A DNA stretch of 64,000 bases, taken from Ovis canadensis (Eukaryota > Chordata > Mammalia > Artiodactyla > Bovidae). Below the pieces are notes generated by a model. That model worked only from the letters and a program-made list of their open reading frames with translations. It ran no database searches and had not been told where the DNA came from. Shown here piece after piece: positions 52,166 to 63,754 of the stretch (its first letter is position 1; each line of letters opens with the position of its first letter). The stretch is taken from assembly GCF_042477335.2 (NCBI RefSeq), contig NC_091247.1, positions 224,030,001 through 224,094,000 on the forward strand, written 5' to 3'. Position numbers and translations under genes: made by a program.

Positions 52166-53715
52166 GTGATCACTCACCTAGAGCCAGACATTGTGGAATG
52201 GGAAGTCAAGTGGGCCTTAGGAAGCATCACTATGAACAAAGCTAGTGGAGGTGATGGAATTCCAGTTGAGCTATTTCAAATCCTAAAAGATGATGCTGTG
52301 AAAATGCTGCACTCAATATGCCATCAAATTTGGAAAACTCAACAGTGGCCACAGGACTGGAAAAGGTCAGTTTTCATTCCAATCCCAAAGAAAGGCAATG
52401 CCAAAGAATGCCTAAACTATTGCACAATTGCACTCATCTCACATGCTAGTAAAGTAATGCTCAAAATCCTCCAAGCCAGGCTTCAGCAATACGTGAACCA
52501 TGAACTTCCAGATGTTCAAGCTGGTTTTAGAAAAGGCAGAGGAACCAGAGATCAAATTGCCAACATCCCCTGGATCACAGAAAAAGCAAGAGAGTTCCAG
52601 CAAAACATCTATTTCTGCTTTATTGACTATACCAAAGCCTTTCTGTGTGGATCACAACAAACTGGAAAATTCTGAAAGAGATAGGAATATCAGACCACCT
52701 TACCTACCTTCTGAGAAATCTGTATGCAGGTCAAGAAGCAACAGTTAGAACTGGACATGGAACAACAGACTGGTTCCAAATCGGGAAAGGAGTATGTCAA
52801 GGCTGTATATTGTCACCCTGCTTATTTAACTTATATGCAGAGTCCATCATGAGAAACGCTGGGCTGGATGAAGCACAAGCTGGAATCAAGCTTGCAGGGA
52901 GAAATATCAATAACCTCAGATATGCAGATGATACCACACTTATGGCAGAAAGCAAAGAAGAACTAAAGAGCCTTTTGATGAAAGTGAAAGAGTAAAAAAG
53001 TTGGCTTAAAGCTCAACATTTAGAAAACTAAGATCATGGCATCTGGTCCCATCACTTCATGGCAAGTAGATGGGGAAACAATGGAAACAGTGTCAGACTT
53101 TATTTCGGAGGGCTCTAAAATCACTGCAGATGGTGACTGCATCGATGAAATTAAAAGACGCTTGCTCCTTGGAAGAAAAGTTACGACCAACCACGACTGA
53201 AGTGACTTAGCAGCAGCAGCAGACGGCATATTAAAAAGCAGCGACATTACTTTGCTCACAGAGGTTCATCTAGTCAAAGCTTTGGTTTTTCCAGTAGTCG
53301 TGTATGGATTTGAGAGTTGGAATATAAAGAAAGCTGAGCGCCAAAGAATTGATGCTTTTGAACTGTGGCATTGGAGAAGACTCTTGAGAGTCCCTTGGAC
53401 TCCAAGGAGATCCAACCAGTCCATTCTAAGGGAAATCAATCCTGAATATTCATTGGCAGGACTGATGCTGAAGCTGAAACTCCAATACTTTGGCCTCCTG
53501 ATGCGAAGAACTGACTCATTTGAAAAGACCCTGATGCTGTGAATGATTGAAGGCGGGAGGAGAAGGGGACGACAGAGGGTGAGATGGTTGGATGGCATCA
53601 CCGATTCAATGGACATGAATTTGGGTAAACTCCAGGAGTTGGTGATGGACAGGGAGGCCTAGCATGCTGCAATCCATGGGGTGGCAGAGTCGGACACGAC
53701 TGAATGAACTGAATT
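52166..53715 (+). mobile_element. BovB LINE, 5'-truncated
   Basis: It begins GTGATCACTCACCTAGAGCC and encodes MNKASGGDGIPVELFQILKD, the YADD active site (about 52921-52932) and DRNIRP-type out-of-frame parts. It ends GTCGGACACGACTGAATGAA. Breaks include a small deletion near 52646 and a stop at 52993. A 28-base foreign piece lies at about 53194-53221. The first 169 codons are open. Confidence 0.94.
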
Positions 53716-54133
53716 ATGATCCCAATTACTTTAAAAAGCAAAAAAGAAAACTATATGTTTTGTCAAATGTAATGTCAAGGGGGTGATGAAGTTTGATCTG
53801 TGGTGCCAACAACACACCTGTACCCTTGCTCTTCCCACCCCAGCAACAAGCGAGGCCCCGAGATTGGGTGGGAAAAGGCTGAATTGAAGCAAGCCAGCAG
53901 TGACCATCACTGTGGGATTCTTCTGGACACACACAGTCCCGGGAGGCTGCAGCTTAATCAGGCCACTGCCCAGGGGACAAAAGGTGTGCAGTCATTTCCT
54001 CATAAGCCCCCTCTGAGCTTAGCCCAGAGCTGGAGAGGGTGGACATCACTCTCAGAAGCCACCCGAAGAAGATCTGGTCCCTGCCCAGATCTACAACCTC
54101 ATGAAACTGGGACCAAGACAAGTCAGACTCCTA
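53716..54133 (-). other. Presumed CHADL 3' UTR and spacer
   Basis: This lies downstream of the CHADL stop on the minus strand. I see no AATAAA on the minus strand between the stop and the BovB. The poly(A) site is therefore non-canonical or lies within or beyond the BovB. Confidence 0.35.
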
Positions 54134-54398
54134 CTACCATAACGGCCTTAAAACCTGACCCACCCACCAAGGTCTTCCTGCCCCCACCCCTTGGCCAACC
54201 TTGTTCGCTTTCTGCTGTCTTCCCTTCACGGGGGTCCCCCGGGCGCCAGGCCTGGGGGCCGGTGTCCGCTTGGCTTTCCTGGCAGCCCGGCCTGGGCAGG
54301 CTTCAAAGACAGCAGCTGCGGCCTTCACCCTCTGGCCACGGGCACTGGGAGGGCTGGCACAGGTGGCCCCCATGCGCAAGTTCAGCCCAGCCAGCCAC
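54134..54398 (-). CDS. CHADL: CHADL exon 5 and stop
   Basis: After acceptor CTTCTCAG it reads WLAGLNLRMGATCASPPSAR, GQRVKAAAAVFEACPG, then a basic tail AARKAKRTPAPRPGARG, ending in VLRPLW and stop. The last about 20 residues differ from the human end (DKVGKEKGRL) and are longer, so the stop may be lineage-specific. Confidence 0.9.
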
Positions 54399-57300
54399 CT
54401 GAGAAGAAAAGTGGGGGTGGGGGAGCCCCCGTGCCGAGCTTTCCCGAGGACAGCGAGGAGGCCCCCAGGGATTTGGGGACGGTGGGGCCTAGTGGGTGAG
54501 TGGACGCACCAGTTACGTGATCCTGAGCAAGTCAAACCTCAGTCCCCTTCCTGTAAAAGGGGGCCAGTAATAAACAGTGGCGGAGGACTGGTGAGCCAAA
54601 CTGATCTAGACAAGCTACTGAATTTAACATCATTTTACAGTCGCCATCATCCCCTTTACAGACGACGAAACAAGCACAGAGAGGCCACGTTCCTCAAAAG
54701 GAGACAATCACAGAGGCGGGTTTGAGCCCTGGTCACTGGGCTCCAGGGCCCTTGCTGCTTTCTTGGGCAATAATGTACAGCGCTCACACACTGACTAGGT
54801 CCACTCAGCCAGGCAGATTTCACCCCCGCTTTATGGATGAGGGAATAGAGGCTCTGGGAAACCCACCCCAAGCCCTGTGGGGTGGCTCCCCAGAGGGTAG
54901 CTGGCCCTGGCAGGATCCTCCCCCGTGAAAGGTGCTCAGATGGCACCGACTTGGTGCCCCCAGGGAGACGGTGGGGGCTTGAGAGCAGCTGGCCGGGCCC
55001 ATAGCTGGGGGGGTTCAGGCGGGGGTGCTCACTTGTGAAGCGGAAGCAGCTGGCAGTCACAGTGGAACGGGTTGCCGCTGAGGTCAACGAGCTCCAGCTC
55101 ACTGAGACCGGACAGGGCGTGCAGCGTCCGCAGCTGGTTCTTCTGCAGGTGTAGGCTCCGGAGCCGGGGCCCCAGGCCCGAGAAGGCCCCAGGAGAAATC
55201 TGCAGGAAGGTGCCAGGCCCTGGTGTGAGCTCCTGCCTGCCTGGGGAGTGGCGAGCCCAAGGCGGGGGCAGGAAGGGCAGTGCTTGTGGAAGACTCAGGC
55301 TGGTCCTGTTGGGACCTGACCTGAGCCATGACAGGCTCGAAGGGCCACACTAGGCCTAGGCCTCAAGCACTTGCCCTCTGCAAGTCACCCAGACCCCCCA
55401 GTTCATGGTTCTTTCTGCTAGGCCCTATCCCCCATATAATATAATTTATTTATAAATATTTGATTATAAATATAAATATGACTTATAAATATTTATAATA
55501 TAATTTTATATATATATATATATATACCCCATATAATTATAACAAAAGCCCTGCCCACAACATGTGTAACAGAGGTGACCCCACAGACCCTGGGGAGCTC
55601 CCGCCTCCAGGCCTCAGCAGCATCCTCCCTGCGGCACAGCATTCAGCCTGATCTGCGGCCCGCACCTGAGCTCTTAGGGGCAGGCGCAGTGCCCGGCTCC
55701 TCTCAGGGCCCCCGTGCCCAGCCTGCCTCCCCTCGCCCCTCCTCCCCTGCGCCCACCTGCTCCAGGCCACTGCTGTTCAGGAAGAGGTGCTGCAGTGAAC
55801 GGCCCACGGGCCGGAAGGCGCCATCTCGTAGGGCCCGGAGCGGGTTCCCAGAGAGCTGCAGCTCCAGGAGGGCCGGCAGCCCCTCCAGGGCCTCAGTGGG
55901 CACCTCGCCCAGCCGGTTCCTGTCCAGGTGCAACTGCTCCAGCTCCCGAGCGGGGCCCAGCGCCCCAGGGGACACTCGGGCGAGGCGGTTTCCACTCAGG
56001 TAGAGCCAGCGCAGGGCCCGCCCACCTGCCAGGTCACCGGGCGCCAGGTGGTCCAGGGCGTTGTCCTGCAGGTGCAGGGAGAAGAGGCTGGGCAGAGCGA
56101 GCAGGGCGGCCCCTGGCACCCGCACAAAGCGGTTCCGCTCCAGGTACAGGTAGCCCAGGCGGGGGGCGCCCTCGAGAGCGGCAGCGCTGAGGCCGGACAG
56201 CCGGTTGTCCGACAGGTAGAGGTAGACGAGGCTGTCCAGCCCCGCCAGGGCGCCCGCCTCCAGCTCCGTGAGGCCGCAGTGCTGCAGGTGCAGCGACACG
56301 AGGCGGCCCAGGCCCGGGAAGGCCGCCTGGGGCACCACGGGGAAGCGGTTCCGCCTGAGGTCCAGGAGCTGGGTGTCGTTGGGGAAGCCGCGGGGCACTG
56401 CCTGCAGGCCCCGGCCCTCACAGCTGCTGTGCCGCGACTCCGGGACGCACACGCAGGAGCGCGGGCAGGGCCCGGCCGCCCCGGCCTCCTCCCCAGGGGC
56501 GCCGTCAGGGGCCCGGGGCCGCGCGGCCTTCAGCTCTTCGGCCTCCTCCTCCGCCCCGGGCCCGGGGCAGCGCAGGTCCGAGGGCCGCAGGGCGTCCAGG
56601 GCCTCCCCGCGCAGGCGCCGCGGCCCCCAGCACGCGCCGTCCGAGCGCACGCGCGCCCGCGCCAGCCACTCCAGCAGCGGCCGGGCCCGGCAGCCGCACC
56701 AGAGCGGATTTCCCTGCAGCTGCAGCCGGCGCAGCTGCCCCAGGCCCTGCAGCGGCGGCAGGGCGTCCAGCTGGTTCCCGCGGAGATCCAGGGTATGCAA
56801 GCGGGGGCAGCGGGCGAAGGCCCGGGCATCCAGGGCCTGCAGGGCCCCGTGGTCCAGCCTCAGCTCCCGCAGGCCGGGGAGCGCCAGCTCATCCTCCTCG
56901 CCCATGTAGGTGAAGGGGTTGTGGCCCAGCTCGAGGCAGGCCAGGCCGCGGGCCTGGGACAAGGCGGCCCCGGGCAGGGCCTGCAGCTCGTTGTGGTGCA
57001 GGCTGAGCCGGCGCAGGGCAGGCAGGCCCGCCAGAGCCTCGGGGGCCAGCACGCTGAGCGCGTTGTGCGACAGCTGCAGCCAGCGGGCGCGCACCAGCCC
57101 CTGGAAGGCCATGGCAGGCAGGTAGACCAGGGCGTTGTGGGCCAGGTTCAGCGTGGTCACCGCGCCCAGCGCCCCAAACGTTCCTGGCCGCAGCTCCTCC
57201 AGCAGGTTCCCCGCCAGCTCCAGCCGCTGCAGCGAGCCTAGCCCGTCCAGCGCCTCCTGGGGCAGCGCGCGCAGGCGGTTGGAGGCCAGGTTGAGGAGGA

Positions 57301-59679
57301 GCAGGCGGCCCAGGCCTCGGAAGGCGCCCTCGGCCACCAGCCCCACCTGGCAGTGCCGCAGGTCCAGGTGCGTCAGGTGAGGCAGGTCCCGGAAGGCAGC
57401 CGGGGGGATCTCCTGCAGCACGTTGCCCTGCAGGTCCAGACGCTGGGTCAGCTGAGCAGGGAGAGGGAGGGGAAGCTGAGAGGCACCCGGACCACAGCCT
57501 GTGCCCCTTGCTAATGCTGGCAGCTGCTCTTCCCTCACCGGGAACAGTCTCCTCCCCCTCATTCTCTCCATCCTGCTTCCTGATGCCTCCTCCAGGAAGT
57601 CTTCCTCCACGGCCACCCGGGTATCCCCCACTCTGGCACTTTCCTCATTGAATCGTCACTGCCCCCTCTACTTTGATTCTCCAGCTCTTGACTCCGCAGG
57701 GCAGAGACCATACCTTATCCCAGTAGGTACCCAGTTCGCTGCCCCAGGGCCTGTAATTAACTCAGTATTATAGGTCACATAACTTGTTCCAATCACTTAG
57801 GATTTTAAATAGATCATCTCCGTTGTTGGCTGTTATCATTCCCATCTTACAGATGTGAAGACGGAGGCTCAGGGAGGAAAAGTGACTTGCAGGGGCCTTC
57901 CCCAGCCAGGTAGTGGCAGATCCTCCGGTGCCAGCCCAGGCTCCTCCCGCTGTCCTCTTCCACCCCACCTTGCCCTGCTGACCTCAGGGATGGCGGTTGG
58001 CACCTCGGTGAGGTTCTGGTGCCGGCAGGCGACATGCCTCCTGGGATTGTCGCAGACGCAGGCCTGTGGACAGCGCTGGGCCACCGCGCACCGGTTTGGC
58101 CCCAGCGGCAGCAGCAGTGGAATCAACAGCACCAGGGAGACGCTCTGGGGCCTGCCAGAGAGAAGGGCCAATTGTTCGCAGAACAAGAGACCCACACTGT
58201 CCACTTCCCTGAGCCCTGCTTCTTGTCCCAGAGCCCATCAGACGTCTTCCTCCTTTGGCGCTGGGGAAGCTTTCATTGTCCTGAGCCTCCAACTCCTCCA
58301 CAGAGCTGGGATTCCCTGTTTTACACCAGAGGAGACGGGATCAGAGGGATGACCTGGCGAGTCTCTGACTCTCTGCCCAGTGCCTTGGTGAGGCCTTGCC
58401 CAGTCAGTTCAGGGGAGTGAACAGGCAGTGCAGAGGCTCCTGGGTCCAGGGGAGGCCTGTTCTCCTGGGGTGAGGTTGGCGATGGAGAGTCAGCTGTTCC
58501 TCAGACCGATGTGGCATCGGCACCCTGGTGCCAGGGAGCACGACACCCACCTTGAGAAGACGACCCGGCAGCTGGAGGGGTGGACCCAGGCCTGGCCCGA
58601 GTGAGGCTAGACTTCGGGGGACCAGGTGTCATGGGATTTGAGAGCCTTGAGGAGCCTTTGTGGCTGGCCAGCGCCACTCTGACAGGCAGACTGGTGGGAG
58701 CTCTGACTTCTCTCCTGTTTATTCCTCTGCTCTCATCTCTCCATCTTAGCACCACCCAGCTGGCCTGGCCTGGGGGAAACTGAGGGTATGGCCTTGGAGC
58801 TGTGCTCTGGGCCAGGTCTGTCCACTTATCCATCTGTCCTCCCACCATCTGTCCATTGCCCAGCAAGACCCCTTCACCTCCCAACTGCTACCTGCCTCTC
58901 CACAGGGCCCATCATGCCACGGTGGCACTCCTTGCTCCACCAGCCCTCCGCTTACCGCCAACACCCAGAGGGAACTTCCCGGAATACAGGTGGGCCGACA
59001 CCCCACCACCCTCCAGCATCTCCTCACTGCCTTTGCTGGGAGGTCCTGAGTCCTGATTCCCTGACAGGTACCCACCCGCTCGGAGCCTTCAGCGTCCCCC
59101 TTAGCTCCCCTACCATAAGTATGCAGAGCTGCTCCCTCTCGTCTGCCTGCCATGCGAACCTCACCAGCTGTTCCCATGTCTGTCCTTAGCTCTCTCTGAG
59201 CACCCCTTCCTGACCCCTGGGCTGGCTTCTACCCTGAGCTGCCCCCATTTCTGCTCACTGGCTTGTCACCATCTATTTTGCAGTCTCCTTGGAGTCCCAG
59301 GGTCCAGCCTGGCCTTGGGGTTGGTAGCATCCTCTAGAATCTAGTGAGGTTGAGGCTCAGGGCGGGCTGGAGTGGGGTGGGGGCTGCATGGGGACAGATC
59401 CCTGCAAGGTCAAGCATCCAGGCCTTGGAGGGCTGCCAGGCTCTCAGCCGGGCTCCTGGAGGACTAGCCCAGTGGAGCTCCTGGGAGCAGCTGCACCCGC
59501 CATCTTCCTCGAAACCCTCTTTTGAGACCCTTGGAGAATCTCTGTCCGGAAAGATCCCAGAGCCCCTCTCCCCCATCCCTGAGAGGCCCAGAGAGGGACA
59601 GGGGCTTGCCTGCAGCCATGCAGCTTCTCTGACCCCCCCCACCCCAGCAACCCTGGGGCCCCAAGACTCACCCCGCCAT
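54134..59679 (-). CDS. CHADL: CHADL, chondroadherin-like LRR protein, five coding exons
   Basis: This is a secreted small leucine-rich-repeat protein of cartilage matrix that in mouse and human binds collagen and limits fibril formation and chondrocyte differentiation. Exons in transcript order are 59679-59672, 58151-57983, 57451-55757, 55199-55033 and 54398-54134, giving 767 residues (human 762). The start reads MAGPQSVSLVLLIPLLLPLG, a signal peptide. Then come an LRRNT cap (QRCPQACVCDN), about ten LRRs, an LRRCT cap (NPLWCGCRARPLLEW), a Gly/Ala/Glu linker, a second LRRNT (CPRSCVCVPESRHSSCEG), a second LRR block, a second LRRCT (NPFHCDCQLLPLHKW) and a basic tail. GC is very high over the main exon. 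It converges with L3MBTL2. Confidence 0.95.
55033..55199 (-). CDS. CHADL: CHADL exon 4
   Basis: After acceptor CCTGCAG it reads ISPGAFSGLGPRLRSLHLQK, NQLRTLHALSGLSELELVDL, SGNPFHCDCQLLPLH, the last LRRs and the start of the second LRRCT. Donor is GTGAGC, leaving AA of a split codon. The joined codon is AAG (Lys) where human has Arg. Confidence 0.94.
55435..55530. repeat. AT-rich microsatellite in CHADL intron
   Basis: Imperfect TATAAATATT units followed by a pure (TA)n tract near 55508-55528, in the intron between CHADL exons 3 and 4. It contrasts sharply with the GC-rich exons on either side. Confidence 0.85.
55757..57451 (-). CDS. CHADL: CHADL exon 3 (main LRR exon)
   Basis: It encodes 565 residues from LTQRLDLQGNVLQEIPPAAF to LFLNSSGLEQ. 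It contains both LRR blocks with regular LxxLxLxxNxL spacing, the first LRRCT, a linker and the second LRRNT. Donor is GTGGGC. A long open frame on the opposite strand (55928-57241) is a by-product of the GC-rich LRR codons. Confidence 0.97.
57983..58151 (-). CDS. CHADL: CHADL exon 2 (signal peptide and LRRNT)
   Basis: After acceptor TTCTCTCTGGCAG it reads PQSVSLVLLIPLLLPLGPNR, CAVAQRCPQACVCDNPRRHV, ACRHQNLTEVPTAIPE, with donor GTCAGC. A hydrophobic core followed by a Cys-rich cap marks a secreted LRR protein. Confidence 0.94.
59672..59679 (-). CDS. CHADL: CHADL exon 1, 8-base coding part
   Basis: The minus strand reads ATGGCGGG then donor GTGAGT at 59671-59666. Joined to exon 2 this gives M-A-G-P, matching human M-E-G-P and restoring the frame. 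The rest of exon 1, upstream, would be 5' UTR in GC-rich sequence (59680 to about 59800). Confidence 0.75.
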
Positions 59680-60088
59680 TCCGATCGGCCGGCCAGTCGG
59701 CCTGGAGGCGCAGCACAGGGAAAGGCTGGCGACGGTCCCCCGCCTGGACGCCGGGGGAGCCCCCCCTCCCGGCCCACAGACCTGGCAGCAGGGGCAGAGC
59801 TGAATGGGAGGCTTTGTGAGGTGAGGGAGAGACGGGCATGGCGGGAGCGGTGGCTGGAGTTACAGGGCTTCCTGCTCTGAATCCTGGCCCAGGCCTGAGA
59901 CGCAAGTCCCTGGACCGGCCCAGCAAGGGGGGTCCTCGAGGGGCTGGGCAGCCCGTGGGTCCCAGACCTAGACTTCCTCCTGCTGTGGGTTCTTGGGCAG
60001 GGCTGCACCTCTGTTAACGTGCTAACACACAGTAACTGGTCAGGGCTGCTGTGGGGTCACACTGTAGGGGCTCAAGAACAGTTAACTC
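59680..60088 (-). promoter_or_regulatory. CHADL: Presumed CHADL 5' UTR and promoter region
   Basis: The GC-rich, CpG-containing segment immediately upstream of the proposed start (59680-59800) has no TATA box I can see. Promoter assignment rests on position only. Confidence 0.4.
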
Positions 60089-60934
60089 TGCCTTGTTTGT
60101 GCTTACATTTACATACATTGTTCAACATTTTACACAAAATATTCTGCAAACTTGTTCTTTTTTCACGCAACATCATGGAACTAAGTTGATTAGTTAGTAT
60201 TGGATAGTATTTCATTGTATAAATGTATCGACTTACCCATTAGATGTTATGGTTGCCTCCGTTTTTTTATTACAGTGTTGCACAGAATACTTAAATACTT
60301 ACCTTCCTGGGGACATGTGCACTTAAAAAAAAGTTTACCTAGACCGTAGCAATTATGTATCCTGTGATTTTCCACACCCTATACTTTAGATCTGTTTCTG
60401 GTGGAAATGCAGCTTTCATTGTTTTAACTTTTTTAAAAGCAAGAAACAGTGTCACACCACACACAGACTTCCACATGTGCTTTATCTCACACAGCAAATT
60501 CTAGCCACAGTATCCCACAGGGTGTATTCTTTTACATCTGGGCTTTTTTTTTTAATCAGTATTGTTTGTGAGATTCGCCTGTGATGCATATTTTTAAATT
60601 GTTTATTTTCATTTTTATCCAGCATTCCCTTCTGTAAATAGTCCACAAGCAGCATGGGACAGCGGCAGGAGCGTGATCCACCCCGGATGGAGGTAAGAAG
60701 GTGTAGCATCTCCTTGTCTCTCCTTTCTACCCAAAGGCAATGGCTTTCATGTAGTAGTATAGTTCTTAAATATATCAAACAGTGCCATATTATTTTGCAA
60801 ACATGTTTCTTTCACTCAGTCATGTTTTTGAAGGTTTATTTAGTAGATACATGTAGCTTCTGCGTCTGGTTTATTTGAGTGCTACATATATCTCACTGCG
60901 TGTCTGTGTGCCACAGTTTATTCTACTGATGGCT

Positions 60935-61118
60935 GTCTGGTTCATTTACTTTGGCTGTGCTGGGGCCTTAGTTGTGACATGTGAGATCTTTGCTGTGGCA
61001 TGCAGAATCTGTAGTTGTGGCATCTGGGAATCAAGTTCCCCAACTGGGAATTGAACCTAGGCCTCCTGCATTGAGAGCTTGGAGGCTCAGCCGCTGCACC
61101 AGGGGAGTCTCACTTGGC
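60935..61118 (-). mobile_element. CHR-type SINE
   Basis: On the minus strand it reads GAGACTCCCCTGGTGCAGCG head, TAGGTTCAATTCCCAGTTGG B-box region, and a body ending in GCCAAAGTAAA. Confidence 0.87.
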
Positions 61119-61527
61119 GGTTTAATTTCCTGGCATTCCTCACCAAGCTGCTTGTTTCCTTGTGCCCGTGTGCAAACTTCTGTCAAGTAGACCCTTAGAT
61201 GTGGAACTTGGGCTCACAGGCTGTGTGCTTTCAGCTTTCTCAGTATCTGCCAGATTACTCTGAAGTGGCCTTCTTTAGCTTGACATCCTTCCAGCAATGT
61301 GTAAAACGTGCCAGATTCATTTCTTTCCTGGTGTCACCTCTCAATCATATTCGCCAGCCTGGTCTATAATGGTGTTACTTATAGTTTTACTTCGCATTTC
61401 CTTCAACTTGGATGCATGTTCTCAGCACGAATCCTTGTTATCTGTGTTGCAGTGTCTTTTTGTACTCTCACCTTGTCTGTTACCTTGTACGGCATTTCTG
61501 GTCACTTGTTTTTCACTTTATTTTTTG

Positions 61528-61712
61528 AAATTTATTTGGCTGTGTCCAGTCTTAATTGCGGCGCATGGGCCCTAGGGTGCAGCCTCAGTAATTGCAGCCT
61601 GTGGACTTAGTTGCTCTGCGGCACGTGCTTAGTTCCCTGACCAAGGATCAAACCCACGTCCCCTGCATTGGCAGGCAGATTCTTACCCACTGTACCGCCA
61701 GGGAAGTCCCCT
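61528..61712 (-). mobile_element. CHR-type SINE
   Basis: On the minus strand it reads GGACTTCCCTGGCGGTACAG, TGGGTAAGAATCTGCCTGCC and GGGTTTGATCCTTGGTCAGG, with an A-rich end matching plus-strand TTATTTTTTGAAATTTATTT. Confidence 0.9.
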
Positions 61713-61954
61713 CACTTTTAATTTTGATGAAGGCAAATTTCCTTATGGTTTGTGCTTTTTGTGTGTCAAAAATGCTCTCCAGTGTTTAATTTTACCCTTA
61801 AAAAAAGACTATGGCTGTTAGGCAGATGGAGTTGGACCACTTTGAAGATTGGTGCATGAAGGCAGCCTGTGCCTCCACCCCGTCCTGACCCCCACCCTCC
61901 CCAGGCTAACTCCCATCCTGAAAGCTGGGTTTGTCACACACACATTTATGCTGG

Positions 61955-62170
61955 CTTTGCCCTGGTGGCTCAGACGGTAAAGCGTCCGTCTACAATGCAG
62001 GAGACCCGAGTTCGAGCCCTGGGTTGGGAAGATCCCCTGGAGAAGGAAATGGCAATCCACTCCGGTACTATTGCCTGGAAAAATCCCATGGACAGAGAAG
62101 CCTGGTAGGCTACAGTCTGTGGGGTCGAAAAGAGTCGGACACGACTGAGCAACTACACTTCACTTCACTT
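61955..62170 (+). mobile_element. Bov-tA type SINE, full length
   Basis: It reads TTTGCCCTGGTGGCTCAGAC, GAGTTCGAGCCCTGGGTTGG, AAGGAAATGGCAATCCACTC and GTCGGACACGACTGAGCAAC, ending (ACTTC)n. The low divergence suggests a fairly recent insertion. Confidence 0.94.
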
Positions 62171-63754
62171 GGAACCCAGGGTGCCGGGCTGAGATTTCCT
62201 TCATTTGAGGCTGCTGTTGATTCATTTGTGGGGGTAACGGTTTGCTTCGAGCCCACACCACGCTCTCACTGTTGTGAGACGTGGCCTTTGCTCCTGGCCC
62301 ACTTTCCTGACGTGCCTGTGAGCCATTTCTAGGTTCCTGCTGTCGGAACAATGCTGCTCTGGGCGCCCTTGACCACACTGCCTGGGGCTTCCAGATGGAA
62401 TCCATGGTTTGCAGCTGGTGGGGGGTCACAGCCTGCCCCAGCAGAGGCATCTGTGATCTCGCAAACCCCAATTCAGGGTGTTCAGGGACCTGGAGCCTGT
62501 GTAATCCTAGGATTGGCTGTCGTTCTCAAACGTGGGCATTTGAGTCTGGGGAGGAGATTCCGAAGTCTGCGCTCAGTAGGCAGAGGAGAAGGCCCTGGCC
62601 CTTTCCTGCATCTGGAGTTGCTCTGAAGGATGGGGCAAGGGTGGGCATCCTTCACAGTGTGTAGGCGAGAAGCCGGGCACTTGTCAGCCACTAAGAGGTG
62701 AATTAGATGACATGTGTGCTCCTGCCTGAGCTGTAGCTCGACCCGCATCAGCCTGGGAGGAAGGGCCAGCTCCAGGTGGCCTGGAGGGAGGAACGCCCAG
62801 GCCAGAGAGCCCCGGCAGGCTCCTGGAGGGCTCTGGGCTGCAGTTTCTCCATCTCTCACGGATCACCTGTGAGAGGTCCTGCTTGGAGGTCAAGACTCAG
62901 CTCTTAAACCCGTAACTCGCGACGTCTTCTCTGACCTCACTGCCCACCATCCCCACACTGGGTATCCTGCACCAGACTGGAGCTCCCCAGAGGCTGTGTG
63001 CGCCGCCCAGGAGCTTAAAACGGCCAGACCCCCACTGACCTCCTGCCTGACACCCGGGATGGGGCGGGGGGAGGGCGAGGCCTGGGCATCGCTCTGCCAC
63101 CCAGCCAAGGAGGATGTTGCCTGAGTGGTCCATGGCCAGTAAAGACACAGCACCCCCTAAGCAACCTGAGGGAGCTCTTCACTGGGGCTCGCTCTAGGGT
63201 GGTAAGGAGAGGGGTAGGCTGTTGACACACCACTGCGGCAACGAGAGGACCACCCCAGGGGTAGTGCCCTCCACTCTGGGCCACTTCCCATGCAGGCCCA
63301 GGGGCTCCTGCCTCGGCCGCCAGCAGGGACTGTGGCCACATCTGGACTGTGTTCCACTCAGCCAGGTCCGTAAATGGAATAATGAAAGAGCTGGTGGCGC
63401 CCAGGTTAGGTAAGGCGGGACGTGGGGCTAGGCAGGTGAACCAGGGCCCAACTCACCTGCCTAGAGCAGGGCCCTCCCACCCTCCCCGAACTCCAGGAGT
63501 GGCTGCCCCTCCTGGGTACCACCCACCCAGCTGTGCGAGGCGGGCAGGCAGGCCCACAGCAGAGGGAGGGGGCTACGAGGCTGCCCCCCCGTGATGATAC
63601 AGACTGGCCTGGGAGCTCTTGGGCAAGGCGGACCGCCCCTTACAGACCTAGATGCGGCAGGGGTTGGGGGGGGGGGCGCATCACCATGGCCCCGTAAGGC
63701 AGGACCCCAGGAACCAAGGCCTGAGAACAGCCCGCTTTAGGGGAAATGCTTCTC
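62171..63754. other. GC-rich spacer between CHADL and the next gene
   Basis: There are many short ORFs on both strands but no domain, splice pattern or repeat family I can name. A poly-G run lies near 63667-63676. Confidence 0.45.

Larger units (their letters stand above)
60090..61800 (-). repeat. Diverged L1 LINE remnants, antisense, with SINEs
   Basis: Text such as TTTTTATTACAGTGTTGCAC (60265), TTCCAGCAATGTGTAAAACG (61289) and ACTTCGCATTTCCTTCAACT (61388) is the reverse complement of an old L1 ORF2 end. Two CHR SINEs interrupt it. Strong divergence makes limits and subfamily uncertain. Confidence 0.5.

Noticed and set aside
55928-57241. A 437-codon plus-strand ORF opposite CHADL exon 3
   Set aside because: GC-rich LRR codons read in reverse lack stops. 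The product is a repetitive Gln/Ala/Gly-rich string with no motif, and CHADL explains the locus.
57869-58204. ATG at 58204 (minus) as the CHADL start
   Set aside because: It lies upstream of a good acceptor (TTCTCTCTGGCAG) and would precede the signal peptide with intronic residues. The upstream 8-base exon gives a human-like start.
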